NCBI RefSeq assembly: GCF_026712245.1
Contig: NZ_JAPPUY010000002.1
Span: 186,001 to 250,000 of the forward strand
Length of the DNA stretch: 64,000 bases
From: Roseateles hydrophilus
Lineage (GTDB): Bacteria; Pseudomonadota; Gammaproteobacteria; Burkholderiales; Burkholderiaceae_C
Direction: 5' to 3'
Part shown: piece by piece, positions 26,738-35,621 of the stretch
How the letters are laid out: each line of letters begins with the position of its first letter
How positions within the stretch are numbered: position 1 is the stretch's first letter
Position numbers and translations under genes: made by a program
Notes under the pieces: model-generated
What the model saw: only the letters and a program-made list of their open reading frames with translations
Databases searched by the model: none
Told to the model about the DNA's origin: nothing

Positions 26738-27092
26738 GTCAGTGGGCTCCGTAGGCGCGGGCGCGGCACGGGGCCACGCAGGATCTTTGGCAATGCCCGA
26801 TCCGGTGCGGCGGGCGGCCGAGCCGGGGACATTGGACGGGCTCCGCCTGGCGGCTGCCGGGCGGGACAGAAACACTCAAGAGCTTCAGCAAGATTGCTGT
26901 GGCGAGCCGCTCAGGAGTCGGGCCAGGGGATGACCGGTGCGGCTGCTGGGAAGACCCCGGGGGTCTTGCGCGTATCTATGCCCGGATTGTACCGGCCACC
27001 CCCGCGATCCGTCCTGCCCGACGCGCGCAAGCCCCGCGAACCCGGGAAGATCGCGCGAAATCGGGCCGGCCGGCGGGCCTGCCCGGCGGCCG
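26738..27092. other. Gene-free region between infA and the M3 peptidase
   Basis: About 355 bases without a credible gene. It holds the infA leader and a palindrome at 26951-26967. The infA leader is long for such a small gene. No riboswitch was recognised. Confidence 0.6.
26951..26967 (-). terminator. Palindrome AAGACCCC-GGGGTCTT after the M3 peptidase
   Basis: An 8-bp near-perfect hairpin 126 nt past the peptidase stop. No U-run follows on the minus strand, so termination is only possible. Confidence 0.35.
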
Positions 27093-28982
27093 TCAGGCCT
27101 TCTGCGCCAGCAGCTTCTCGATCTCGTCCAGCAGCCGGTCCATGTGGCGCACCAGGGCCTGGTAGGGCGCGGGCGAGTCCATGTCCAGGCCGGCGGCGCG
27201 CAGGCGCGGCACCGGGTGCACGCTGCCGCCGGAGCGCAGCACCGACAGGTAGGTCTCGGGCATGCCGGGCTTCTTCTGCAGGATCTGCTCGGTGAAGTAG
27301 GCAGCGCCGGCCATGGAGGTGGCGTACTGGTAGACGTAGAACGGGCGGTGGAAGTGCGGCACGAAGGCCCACTCGCTGCAGACCACGGGGTCGATCTTCA
27401 TCACGCCCTGGTCGGCGCCGTGGTACTTGCGCAGCAGGCCGCAGTACATCGCCGTCATGCGCTTGCCGGTCAGCGGCTCGCCGCGCTGCAGGGCGTCGTG
27501 CGTGGCCAGTTCGAACTCGGCGAACATGGTCTGGCGGAAGTAGGAGCTGCGCAGGCGCTCGACGGCCTCGGTCAGCAGGTACAGCCGCTCCTCGCGTGAC
27601 TTGGCCTGGGCCAGCATGTGTTGCTGCAGCAGCAGCTCGTTGCTGAACGACGCGATCTCGGCCAGGAACAGCGGGTAGCCGGCCGTCTCGAAGGGCTGGG
27701 CCGCGTTGGCCAGCACGGTGTGCATGCCGTGGCCCCACTCGTGGGCGAAGGTGCTGAGGCTGTCGAACGTGCCCTGGTGGTTCAGGAACACCAGCGGCGT
27801 GAGGCCGTAGACGCCGCTCTGGTACGCGCCGGAGGATTTGCCCGGTGCCGGGAACACGTGCATGGTCTTCGCGCCCAGCGCCTCGCGCAGGCGGCGCTGG
27901 TAGTCCGCGCCCAGCGGCGCAGTCGCGGCCACGGTCAGGTCGCCCGATTCCTCCGGCGTGTAGCGGCGCTCGCTCTTCACGAGGTCGGGGTAGATGTCGT
28001 GATACGCCAGGTCGGGCAGGCCCAGCAGGCGCTGGCGCAGCTTCAGGTAGCGGTGCAGCGTGGGCAGGCCCTTGTTGGTCTCGGCCACCAGCGTACGGTA
28101 GACGGACTCGGGGATGTCGTTCTCCGCCAGGCTGGCCGCGACGGCGGACGGGTAGCCGCGCAGGCGGGCGTTCACCACGCCGGTCTCGACGCGCTGGCCC
28201 AGCAGGCTGCCCAGCGTGTTCTCCAGGCGGCCGTAGGTGCCGAAGAAGCGCTCGAACACCTGCTGGCGCACCGCGCGGTCCGGGTGGGCGCGCAGCCGGG
28301 CGTAGCCGATGTCGTTGAGCTTCTCGGTCTTGCCGTCCACCACCAGCGTGGGCCAGTCGGTGTCCACGGTGGTCAGCAGCGTGCGTGAGTTGGTGGCCGC
28401 ACCCAGCACCGGGCCGAAGGCGGCCAGCGCGCCTTCCGCCTCGGGCGTGAGCTGGTGCGCGGCCTGGCGCAGCACCTCGCGCAGGCGCTTCTCGTGCTTC
28501 TTCAGGCCCGGCTCGGCGGCCAGCCAGGCGTTGACCTTGGCTTCGCCCAGCTGGCGGATCTCGCTGTCCACCCAGCTCAGCGCGCTGCCCCACTGGCCGC
28601 CCAGCGAGCGCAGCAGCGACTGGCGCTCCTGGTTGCGGGCGTCGCGGTTGTCGGTGGAGGCCATCGCGCTGGCGTAGACGGCCACGCGGCTGTAGCGCTG
28701 GCGCCAGCTGGACAGCGTGTCCAGCGCCTGGCGCAGGCTGGCGGCGTCGCGGGTGAAACCGTTGCGCAGTTCGCGCAGCGAGGGCAGCGCGGCCTGGATG
28801 GCCAGGCGCTCGGCGTCCCAGGCCGCGTCGTTCGCGAACATGGGCGTCAGGTCCCACACGTAGCGGGCATCGGGCGCCGCGGCGGCGGCCGGGGTGGCGG
28901 CCTGGGCGTGGGCGAGGGAGGGGCCGAACGCGGCGCAGGCGGTGGCCAGCAGCGCGGCGAGCAGGGTCGGGCGGGTCGTCAT
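27093..28982 (-). CDS. pepF: Exported M3-family oligoendopeptidase F
   Basis: A 629-residue metallopeptidase. The ATG at 28982 gives a signal peptide (LLAALLATACAAFGPSLAHA), so the enzyme is periplasmic or secreted, unlike the cytosolic PepF of Gram-positives. The zinc site is HEWGH in STFAHEWGHGMH, with the third ligand Glu downstream in LFLAEIASFSNE. The M3 features GKSSGAYQSGVYG and FELATHDALQRGEPLT are present. It hydrolyses short peptides. It is transcribed alone. Confidence 0.92.
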   Translation of the reverse strand: MTTRPTLLAALLATACAAFGPSLAHAQAATPAAAAAPDARYVWDLTPMFANDAAWDAERLAIQAALPSLRELRNGFTRDAASLRQALDTLSSWRQRYSRVAVYASAMASTDNRDARNQERQSLLRSLGGQWGSALSWVDSEIRQLGEAKVNAWLAAEPGLKKHEKRLREVLRQAAHQLTPEAEGALAAFGPVLGAATNSRTLLTTVDTDWPTLVVDGKTEKLNDIGYARLRAHPDRAVRQQVFERFFGTYGRLENTLGSLLGQRVETGVVNARLRGYPSAVAASLAENDIPESVYRTLVAETNKGLPTLHRYLKLRQRLLGLPDLAYHDIYPDLVKSERRYTPEESGDLTVAATAPLGADYQRRLREALGAKTMHVFPAPGKSSGAYQSGVYGLTPLVFLNHQGTFDSLSTFAHEWGHGMHTVLANAAQPFETAGYPLFLAEIASFSNELLLQQHMLAQAKSREERLYLLTEAVERLRSSYFRQTMFAEFELATHDALQRGEPLTGKRMTAMYCGLLRKYHGADQGVMKIDPVVCSEWAFVPHFHRPFYVYQYATSMAGAAYFTEQILQKKPGMPETYLSVLRSGGSVHPVPRLRAAGLDMDSPAPYQALVRHMDRLLDEIEKLLAQKA

Positions 28983-29223
28983 GGGTGGGCGAGGCGCAAC
29001 GGGTTGAAAAACCCGGCAGCGTAGCCGCATGCGCCGCGGCGGGCCGATGGTCACGCCCGTTGAAAGTGAAGGGAAATTCGGGCAAGACCTGACACCAGGA
29101 TCCGCTCGGGCGCCAACTTCGACCGCGGCCGGCGGCCCGCCTTGCGGCACACTCTCGCGACATTGCGCACGCCCGGCAGCTCGCCTCCACGAGCCAGATC
29201 AGGCGGCCGACAGGGAGGATTTC

Positions 29224-30474
29224 ATGACTGACAAGCTCGGCCCGTCGTTGGCCGATGGCCCGCCCGCGACCCTGCTGGCGCACAGCCACGAGCTCTGGTG
29301 GCGCGAAGACGCGCAGGGCTGCCTGCAGGAGGTGTCGGCCTCGGTGCTGCCGCTGTGCGGCTGGCCCGCCGAGGCGCTGCTGGGCCAGCCCGTGAGCAGG
29401 CTGCTGGAGCCCGGGAGCGACGCCACCGATGCCGCGGGCCGCGCGCTGCTGCTGGCGCGCGAGCGGCCGCCTCGCTGGGTGGCTTTGCATGCGAGCCCGC
29501 TGGTGGATGCGCTGGGCCAGCCCGCCGGCCGCTGGGTGCTGGCCCGCGACCTCACCGAGCAGTTGCGCCTGGAGGCCCGGTTGCAGCACAGCGAGCGGCG
29601 CTACCTGGAGCTGGGTGAGACCGCCAGCGAAGGCGTGGCCGTGGTGCAGGACTGGTGCTTCAAGTTCGTCAACCGCCACCTGTGCGAGTTCGTGGGCTTC
29701 CCCGAGGAAGAGCTGTTGGGGCGCCCCTTTCTGGACTTCATCCTCGAGGAGGACCACGAGCTGCTCAAGAGCAACCACCGCAAGCGGCTGGAAGGCGTGC
29801 CCATGCCGATGCGCTACGAATACCGCGTCAAGACCCGGGCGCGCGGCGTGCGCTGGCTGGAGATGGGCGGCTCGCTGATCGACTGGCAGGGCCGCCCGGC
29901 CACCATCAACTACATCAACGACGTGACCACCCGCAAGGAGCTGGAGGCGCAGGTGCGCCAGCTGGCCTTTGTGGACGCGCTGACCGGCCTGCCCAACCGT
30001 CGGCTGCTGGACGACCGGCTGCGCATGGCCGTCCACCAGGGGCCGCGCACCGGCCTGCATGGCGCGCTGCTGTTCGTGGACCTGGACCGCTTCAAGCCGC
30101 TGAACGACACCCACGGCCACGCGGCCGGCGACCAGCTGCTGGTGGCCGTGGCCCAGCGCCTGCAGGCGGCCGTGCGGGCGTCGGACTCGGTGGTGCGCCT
30201 GGGCGGCGACGAGTTCGTCGTGATGCTGACGCCGCTGCCGTCCGACCCCGAGTTGGCCGGGCACCAGGCCGAGCGCGTGGCGGCCAAGCTGCGCGAGCGC
30301 CTGGCCCAGCCCTATGTCCTGCGCCTGCCCGGCGGGCCTGGCGGCGAGCGTTGCGTCGAGCATCGAGGCTCGGCCAGCATCGGTGTGGCGCTGTTCGGCC
30401 CGCAGGACGACAGCCCCGAGGCCGTGCTCCAGCGGGCCGACCAGGCCATGTACCGCGCCAAGGCGGCGCGCTGA
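29224..30474 (+). CDS. Diguanylate cyclase with two PAS domains
   Basis: A 416-residue cytosolic sensor. Two PAS-like domains (about 20-115 and 125-240; FKFVNRHLCEFVGFPEEELLGRPF is typical) precede a GGDEF domain with the intact active site LGGDEFVVM and DALTGLPNRRLLDDRL at its start. It makes cyclic di-GMP. No RxxD inhibitory site is evident before GGDEF. A GGGAGGA ribosome site precedes the ATG at 29224. Confidence 0.93.
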   Translation: MTDKLGPSLADGPPATLLAHSHELWWREDAQGCLQEVSASVLPLCGWPAEALLGQPVSRLLEPGSDATDAAGRALLLARERPPRWVALHASPLVDALGQPAGRWVLARDLTEQLRLEARLQHSERRYLELGETASEGVAVVQDWCFKFVNRHLCEFVGFPEEELLGRPFLDFILEEDHELLKSNHRKRLEGVPMPMRYEYRVKTRARGVRWLEMGGSLIDWQGRPATINYINDVTTRKELEAQVRQLAFVDALTGLPNRRLLDDRLRMAVHQGPRTGLHGALLFVDLDRFKPLNDTHGHAAGDQLLVAVAQRLQAAVRASDSVVRLGGDEFVVMLTPLPSDPELAGHQAERVAAKLRERLAQPYVLRLPGGPGGERCVEHRGSASIGVALFGPQDDSPEAVLQRADQAMYRAKAAR

Positions 30475-30496
30475 GCACCGCCGCCGCGGGCGGCCG

Positions 30497-32416
30497 TCAG
30501 TCGGCGGCGGGCGCGGTGACGTGGCCGCGCAGCAGCACGGCGTCCAGGTCGTTGAGCAGCCGCACCACGTTCAGCGGCTTGGTCCAGTAGGCGTCGAAGC
30601 CGCAGGACATGGCCAGCTCGATGTCCTGCGGCATCGCGTCGGCCGACACGGCCACCGCCGGCACGCGCTCCGCGCCCGGGCAGGTACGCAGCTGGAACAG
30701 CAGCTGCATGCCGTCGGTGTCGGGCAGGTGCATGTCCAGCAGCAGCAGGTCGGGCACGCGCGACAGCACGGCCTGGCGCGCGTCGGCGCCGCTGCGGGCC
30801 ACGCGCAGCGCCAGGCCGGGGCGGCGCATCAGGATGGACTCCATCAGCAGCACGTTGACCGGGTCGTCCTCGACATACAGCACCTCCACCGCACCCTGCG
30901 GCGGCGGGGCCGGCTCGTGGGCTGGCGGCAGCGGCGGCGGCAAGGCCGGCGCGGCGCCCTGCGCCTGGCGCAGCCGCAGCACGAAGCAGCAGCCGCTGCC
31001 CTCGGGGGACGCGAGGTCCAGCGCGCCGCCCATGCTCTCGGCCAGGCTGCGCGAGATCACCAGCCCGAGCCCCGTGCCTTCGGTCGGCGTGTACTCGGCG
31101 CCCAGGCGGTTGAAGGGCTGGAACAGCTGGCTGCGCTGCGCTTCGGTCAGGCCGGGGCCGTCGTCGTGCACCGACACCAGCACCTGTCCGTCGAGCGCGC
31201 GCACCGTGAGCCTGATCCAACCGCGCGGCCGGTTGTACTTGACGGCGTTGGACAGCAGGTTGTTGAGCACCTGGTGCAGCCGGCCCTCGTCGGCCTGCAC
31301 CTGCAGCGTGTCGGCGTCGGGGCCGTCGGTGTGCAGCTCGACGCGGATCTGCCGTGCTGCCATCGCCGGCTCCAGCCCCTGCACCACGCGCCGCAGGCTG
31401 GGCAGCAGCGGCAGGTTGCGCATGTCGATGCGCAGCCGGCCGGCCTCGATGCGCGCGATGTCCAGCACATCGTCGATCAGGCGCAGCAGCAACTGGCCCG
31501 CGTTGTGGATGACTTCCAGCCGCGGCAGGGCGCCCGCTGCGGCGACGGCCGGTTCCTCGCTCAGCAGTTGCGAGAAGCCAATGATGGCGTTCAACGGTGT
31601 GCGCAGCTCATGGCTCATGCGCGCCAGGAATTCGCTCTTGCTGCGGCTGGCGCGCTCGGCGGTGTCGCGCTCTCGCTCGGCCTGCTCGACGGCGTGTTGC
31701 TGCGTCACGTCCACCACCATGCCGTGCCATACGGTGCGCTGGTCGGGCTCCGCATAGGGCTGGGCACGCAGCTGGTGCCAATGCCAGCCGTTGCCGGCGG
31801 CCCGCACGCGGTAGCGCGCCTGCCAGATGCCCAGCCGCCGGGCTGATTCATCGCGCGCGGCAAGCAGCGCGTCCACATCGTCGGCGTGCACGCGGGCGAG
31901 CCAGGGCAGGTCGCTGAACTCCAGCGCCTCGGGGCTGAGGTCGTACAGCGACACCAGGCCCGCGCTGGCATAGGGCATGGACGCGCGGCCGTCGGCCTCG
32001 CGCACGTACTCGAACAGCAGCAGTGGCGCCGCGTCGGCCGAGCGCTGCACGCGCAGCAGCGCCGTCTCCAGGCGCAGCCGCTCGCGCATGGGCGTCAGCA
32101 CCAGCTGCATGCGCTCATCGGGCGGCGGCAGCCGGCTGGCGCAGGCCAGCACCTGCACGGGCCCGGCCGGGCTGCGCAGCTCCAGCGTCAGCTCCTGCAC
32201 CGTGCGCCCCAGGTTCAACATGGGCAGCAGGTGCGTGTGATAGACCACCCGGCCCGCGCGGCTCAGCACCGCGTCCAGGGGTGTGCCGGCCAGCTTGGCC
32301 GGTGTGCAGCCCAGCCAGTCGGCCACGCAATGGTTGGCCGCCAGCACCTGCCCGTCGCGGTCGAGCTGCAACAGCCCGACCGGCAGGTGCTCCAGCTCAG
32401 CGCCGAGCACCGTCAC
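30497..32416 (-). CDS. PAS-domain hybrid histidine kinase (PAS-PAS-HisKA-HATPase-REC)
   Basis: A 639-residue soluble hybrid kinase. The N-terminal PAS domain (LLQLDRDGQVLAANHCVADW, RVVYHTHLLPMLNLG) is of the kind found with RsbQ-like hydrolases. A second PAS follows at about 130-250. The phospho-acceptor His is in RMSHELRTPLN. The ATP-binding N and G boxes are NLLSNAVKYN, DDGPGL and GTGLGLVISR. The C-terminal receiver has EDD, the phospho-Asp in LLLDMHLPDTDG and Lys in WTKPL. It overlaps the upstream RsbQ-like hydrolase by 20 nt, so the two probably work together. Confidence 0.93.
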   Translation of the reverse strand: MTVLGAELEHLPVGLLQLDRDGQVLAANHCVADWLGCTPAKLAGTPLDAVLSRAGRVVYHTHLLPMLNLGRTVQELTLELRSPAGPVQVLACASRLPPPDERMQLVLTPMRERLRLETALLRVQRSADAAPLLLFEYVREADGRASMPYASAGLVSLYDLSPEALEFSDLPWLARVHADDVDALLAARDESARRLGIWQARYRVRAAGNGWHWHQLRAQPYAEPDQRTVWHGMVVDVTQQHAVEQAERERDTAERASRSKSEFLARMSHELRTPLNAIIGFSQLLSEEPAVAAAGALPRLEVIHNAGQLLLRLIDDVLDIARIEAGRLRIDMRNLPLLPSLRRVVQGLEPAMAARQIRVELHTDGPDADTLQVQADEGRLHQVLNNLLSNAVKYNRPRGWIRLTVRALDGQVLVSVHDDGPGLTEAQRSQLFQPFNRLGAEYTPTEGTGLGLVISRSLAESMGGALDLASPEGSGCCFVLRLRQAQGAAPALPPPLPPAHEPAPPPQGAVEVLYVEDDPVNVLLMESILMRRPGLALRVARSGADARQAVLSRVPDLLLLDMHLPDTDGMQLLFQLRTCPGAERVPAVAVSADAMPQDIELAMSCGFDAYWTKPLNVVRLLNDLDAVLLRGHVTAPAAD

Positions 32417-33212
32417 GCAGCACGCCCTCCAGCAGCCGGATGGTCATCTCCGGGTGGCTGACGTGCGGGCAGTGGCCGGCGATGTCCAGCTCCTGCAGCG
32501 TGGACATCGGCACGTGCTGCTGCAGCCACCGGCCCACCGCCACGGGGGCGATGCTGTCGCGCATGCACTGCACCAGCGTGCTGGGCACCTGCAGCTGCTG
32601 CATTTGCGCGCGGACGTCCACGAGGAAGGTGATGCGCGCGAACTGCCGGGCGATGCGCGGCTCCAGCGTGCACAGCGTGCCTTCGAACTCGCGCACCAGC
32701 TCCACCGGGTTGGTCTCGCCCATGGCCATGGGCGCCAGCAGCGCCGCCCAGCCGAAGTGGTTGGACTCCATCAGCCGGAACATGCCGTCCAGGTCTTCGC
32801 GCTCGAAGCCGCCGACGTAGTCGGGCGGGTCGTTCAGGAAGCGGGGCGACGGCGCCAGGTGCACCAGGTGTTCAAAGCGCTCGGGCTGCTGGTGCGCGGC
32901 CAGCGCCATGACGACGCTGCCCACCGAGTGGCCCACGCACACCACCGGCGGCAGGTCCAGGGCCGCCAGCAAGTCCAGCAGGTCCTGGGCGTAGCCCTGC
33001 AGCGACGCATGGCGGCTGGCGTCCCAGGCGGGGATGGCGCGGCCGCAGCCGGCCTGGTCAAACACCACCACGCGATAGCGGGCCTCGAAGGCCGGCGCCA
33101 CCAGTCGCCAGATGGAGCGGTCGCACCCGAAGCCGTGGACGAACACGATCGTGCGTTCGCCCGATCCGCTCACCTGGGCATGGAGGCGTTCGACAACGTG
33201 TTCTGCAGCCAT
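32397..33212 (-). CDS. RsbQ-like alpha/beta hydrolase
   Basis: A 271-residue hydrolase. The ATG at 33212 has an AAGGAGGA ribosome site. RsbQ/KAI2-type hallmarks are FVHGFGCDRSIW, nucleophile Ser in VGHSVGS, acid Asp in CMRDSIAPVAVG, and His in AGHCPHVSHPE. In Bacillus RsbQ passes a small hydrophobic ligand to the PAS domain of the phosphatase RsbP; related plant proteins sense karrikin and strigolactone. Here it overlaps a PAS hybrid kinase by 20 nt, which suggests the same pairing with a different output. Confidence 0.9.
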   Translation of the reverse strand: MAAEHVVERLHAQVSGSGERTIVFVHGFGCDRSIWRLVAPAFEARYRVVVFDQAGCGRAIPAWDASRHASLQGYAQDLLDLLAALDLPPVVCVGHSVGSVVMALAAHQQPERFEHLVHLAPSPRFLNDPPDYVGGFEREDLDGMFRLMESNHFGWAALLAPMAMGETNPVELVREFEGTLCTLEPRIARQFARITFLVDVRAQMQQLQVPSTLVQCMRDSIAPVAVGRWLQQHVPMSTLQELDIAGHCPHVSHPEMTIRLLEGVLRDGARR

Positions 33213-33393
33213 GGGTCCTCCTTGTGCGTGCCCTTGACCGCCTGTGCTGCGGCAGGGCGCATGCGTGGCCGGCACGGTAGCACGGCAGCGGGGCGCCCGT
33301 CGCCTCTCGTCAGGGCGCCGCCCTGCCCAAAAACTCACGGATTGCGCGCGCCGGGAGCAGGCTGCTGTGACGGCGCTGCCGGGGCCGCCGCCG

Positions 33394-33705
33394 TCAGGCT
33401 TCGCCGGGCTGCGGGCCGTCGTAGCCTTCGACGATGACCACGTCTGCCTCAGCGGCCGGGCGGCGCAGCGCGATCTGGGCGGCGTACTCCGGCGAGCGGT
33501 AGCAGGCCAGCGCCACCTCGTAGTTCGGGAACTCGATCACCACGTTGCGGCCGCGGCTGCTGCCCTCGGGGTTCTCGAACTGCCCCGCGCGCACCAGGAA
33601 GCGGCCGCCGAACTTCGCGAACACCGCGTTGTTGCGTTGCGCGTAGAGCTTGTAGGTCTCGGCGTCGGAGACATCGACGCGGGCAATCCAGTAGGCCTTG
33701 GGCAT
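33394..33705 (-). CDS. DUF1330 family protein
   Basis: A 103-residue dimeric alpha/beta-barrel protein (MPKAYWIARVDVSDAETYKLY, GGRFLVRAGQFENPEGSSRGR, VVIEFPNYEVALACYRSPEY). Start chosen at the ATG 33705 where similarity begins. Function is not known for the family. It stands alone between the hydrolase and the HNH gene. Confidence 0.88.
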   Translation of the reverse strand: MPKAYWIARVDVSDAETYKLYAQRNNAVFAKFGGRFLVRAGQFENPEGSSRGRNVVIEFPNYEVALACYRSPEYAAQIALRRPAAEADVVIVEGYDGPQPGEA

Positions 33706-33786
33706 GGGGCGGTGGTGGGCAGTGGGAAAGGGTGGGAACGTGTGGCGCACGGTGGTGCCGTGCGGTGCAGTGTGGCGCATCGCGCG

Positions 33787-34092
33787 TCAGCGCCGCCGCA
33801 CCCGGGCGCTCTTGCGCGTGGCAACGAAGAAGTCATCCGGCTTGCGCTGCACCCAGCTCACAAAGCGCCGGATCTCCGGGTGCGCCAGCAATGCGTCCAC
33901 GGTGGCGTACTGGCGCGCGAGTTCGGTCTCGGTGAGCAGCGCATGAATCTGGCGATGGCACACCCGGTGCAGGAACTCCGTGTGCCGGCCGCCCTTGCAC
34001 TTGGGCACGAGGTGGTGGGCGTCGCGCTGCGCGGGCGGGATGGGGCGCTCGCACAGTGGGCAGACAACGATCGCGGGATCAGGCGACGGCAT
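33787..34092 (-). CDS. Small HNH endonuclease-like protein
   Basis: A 101-residue protein with a zinc pair CPLCERP, the HNH core DAHHLVPKCKGG, and FLHRVCHRQIHALLTETEL. The layout fits the small stand-alone HNH family that is widespread in proteobacteria. The tail is basic (RKSARVRRR). It may nick DNA; target and role are unknown. It is not next to any phage or restriction gene. Confidence 0.85.
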   Translation of the reverse strand: MPSPDPAIVVCPLCERPIPPAQRDAHHLVPKCKGGRHTEFLHRVCHRQIHALLTETELARQYATVDALLAHPEIRRFVSWVQRKPDDFFVATRKSARVRRR

Positions 34093-34209
34093 TGCGTGAA
34101 GCAGCGTTGCAAGCGGTGGATGGTGTCGGCAGGTTCGGGGTGTTGCACGGCGCGGCGAGCAAGACCCTGTGCTGCGGTGGGCTCCGCTTGAGTGGCAGTC
34201 GCTCAGCAG

Positions 34210-35172
34210 CTAGGCCTCGGCCCGATGTTTCATGAGTCCAAGGATGGACCGGTGAAAGTCCTGCAAGACCAGCCTGCCCCAAACGTTGCCGTAGAGCTGC
34301 AACCGGGATTTGTTGACAAAGCGCGTGGTCAGGCTGAGCGTCGAGCCGCCTGCCGGGTTGGGGGCGACTTCATAGCCGCCATCGATCAGGTCGAAATAGT
34401 CACCGCCCACCTCGACGTGGCGGTCCAGCGCATCGCGCGGGATGGCGCCGCGCGGAATCACGAACTTCCAGTGCATGACCGACGGCGCCTGCCACTGCGT
34501 GATGACCTCCTGGAACCAGACGTTCTTCTCCCACCGGCTGGTGCGAACAGCACCAGGGCCGCTGCCGTCCATCGCGGCCTGGATGGGCCTGGGCAAACCA
34601 ATCGAGTGCACGAAGCTGAAGCCGAGCTCATCAGGGCGGATGTCGCGCACCTCGGCCAGGCGGGCGAAGACTTGCTCCGGTGTTGCAGCAATGTGGATGG
34701 TGTTCGTCACGCTCTGGATGTGTGTTTGTGGCGGCGAGAGGCCGTCTACGGGCGCCATCAGCAGGGGCAGCAAGGCAAACGCGGACAGCGTGGACGTCCG
34801 AGCTCGCAGGCGGTTGTGCGTCCATCCTGCCGCCAGTCCACCCACCATGGCAGCCACGTAAAACACGGGTGCCACCAGCACCAGGCAGATCAGCCCCTCC
34901 AGCAGGGTGATGAACATGGCGATGAGAAACAAGGACATCGCTGCGACCGACACACCCAGCTGGGTGCGCACCGAGACGTGCGCCGTGCCTGCACCCCACA
35001 GTACGGCGATCGCTCCGACGGACAGCGGGCAGACCACGAGGAACGCCGTCGAGATGATCTCCACGAATGGCAGTGGCTGGGCCCATTCAAAACCGGTTCG
35101 CAGCGCCAACCCGTAGAAGGTGCCGGCCAGGATGGCGCTTAGAACGCGTTGGGTTGACGTTGAGATGAGCAT
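34210..35172 (-). CDS. Four-helix membrane protein with C-terminal SRPBCC-like domain
   Basis: A 320-residue protein. ATG at 35172 chosen over an upstream TTG. About four membrane helices occupy residues 10-145, followed by an SRPBCC (START/polyketide-cyclase-like) fold: NTIHIAATPEQVFARLAEVRDI, WFQEVITQWQAPSVMHWKFVI, then a C-terminal long helix. Such domains hold hydrophobic ligands; function is unknown. G+C is slightly lower than the neighbours. Confidence 0.7.
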   Translation of the reverse strand: MLISTSTQRVLSAILAGTFYGLALRTGFEWAQPLPFVEIISTAFLVVCPLSVGAIAVLWGAGTAHVSVRTQLGVSVAAMSLFLIAMFITLLEGLICLVLVAPVFYVAAMVGGLAAGWTHNRLRARTSTLSAFALLPLLMAPVDGLSPPQTHIQSVTNTIHIAATPEQVFARLAEVRDIRPDELGFSFVHSIGLPRPIQAAMDGSGPGAVRTSRWEKNVWFQEVITQWQAPSVMHWKFVIPRGAIPRDALDRHVEVGGDYFDLIDGGYEVAPNPAGGSTLSLTTRFVNKSRLQLYGNVWGRLVLQDFHRSILGLMKHRAEA

Positions 35173-35262
35173 GGACAGATCGGGATCCCGGGGGGCGGTG
35201 TGTGCGGTTGTCGCGAGGCGAGCCAATAGAAGCGCAGCGCATGTTGGCCGCTTGAGCCAACG

Positions 35263-35526
35263 TCAGCCGCCGGTGCTCAGCAGCTTGTCAGTGTCTCTCG
35301 CGTCTCGAGCGTCTGCGGCCATGGCGTTCATCACGGCGATGGCGGCGCTGCGCCACACCTGAGCTGGCTCGCGCTCAACCCAGGCGGTCAGGATGCGCGC
35401 CAGGCGCGAGTCCAGGCGCCAACCGTGGTCGAGCCAAAACTCGGGCTTGCGCATCTCCTCAGGCAATTGGCGCTCCCATTCTTCGCGCAGCAGCGTGGAC
35501 CAGCAGATGAAACGTTCGTCTTCCAT
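35263..35526 (-). CDS. Small unknown protein
   Basis: An 87-residue acidic, Trp-rich protein (five Trp; MEDERFICWSTLLREEWERQL, PEFWLDHGWRLDSRLARIL). No known motif. Codon use fits the genome. No partner is clear: the next gene on the strand starts 91 nt away. Confidence 0.55.
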   Translation of the reverse strand: MEDERFICWSTLLREEWERQLPEEMRKPEFWLDHGWRLDSRLARILTAWVEREPAQVWRSAAIAVMNAMAADARDARDTDKLLSTGG

Positions 35527-35621
35527 GGCGGTTCGAGGTGTTGAGATGGTGCGTTCTGAGCTGTCAAAAGCGTAACCCCGCTATCCGTGTGGCGACCGGC
35601 GAAGCCGGGCCACACGGACCT

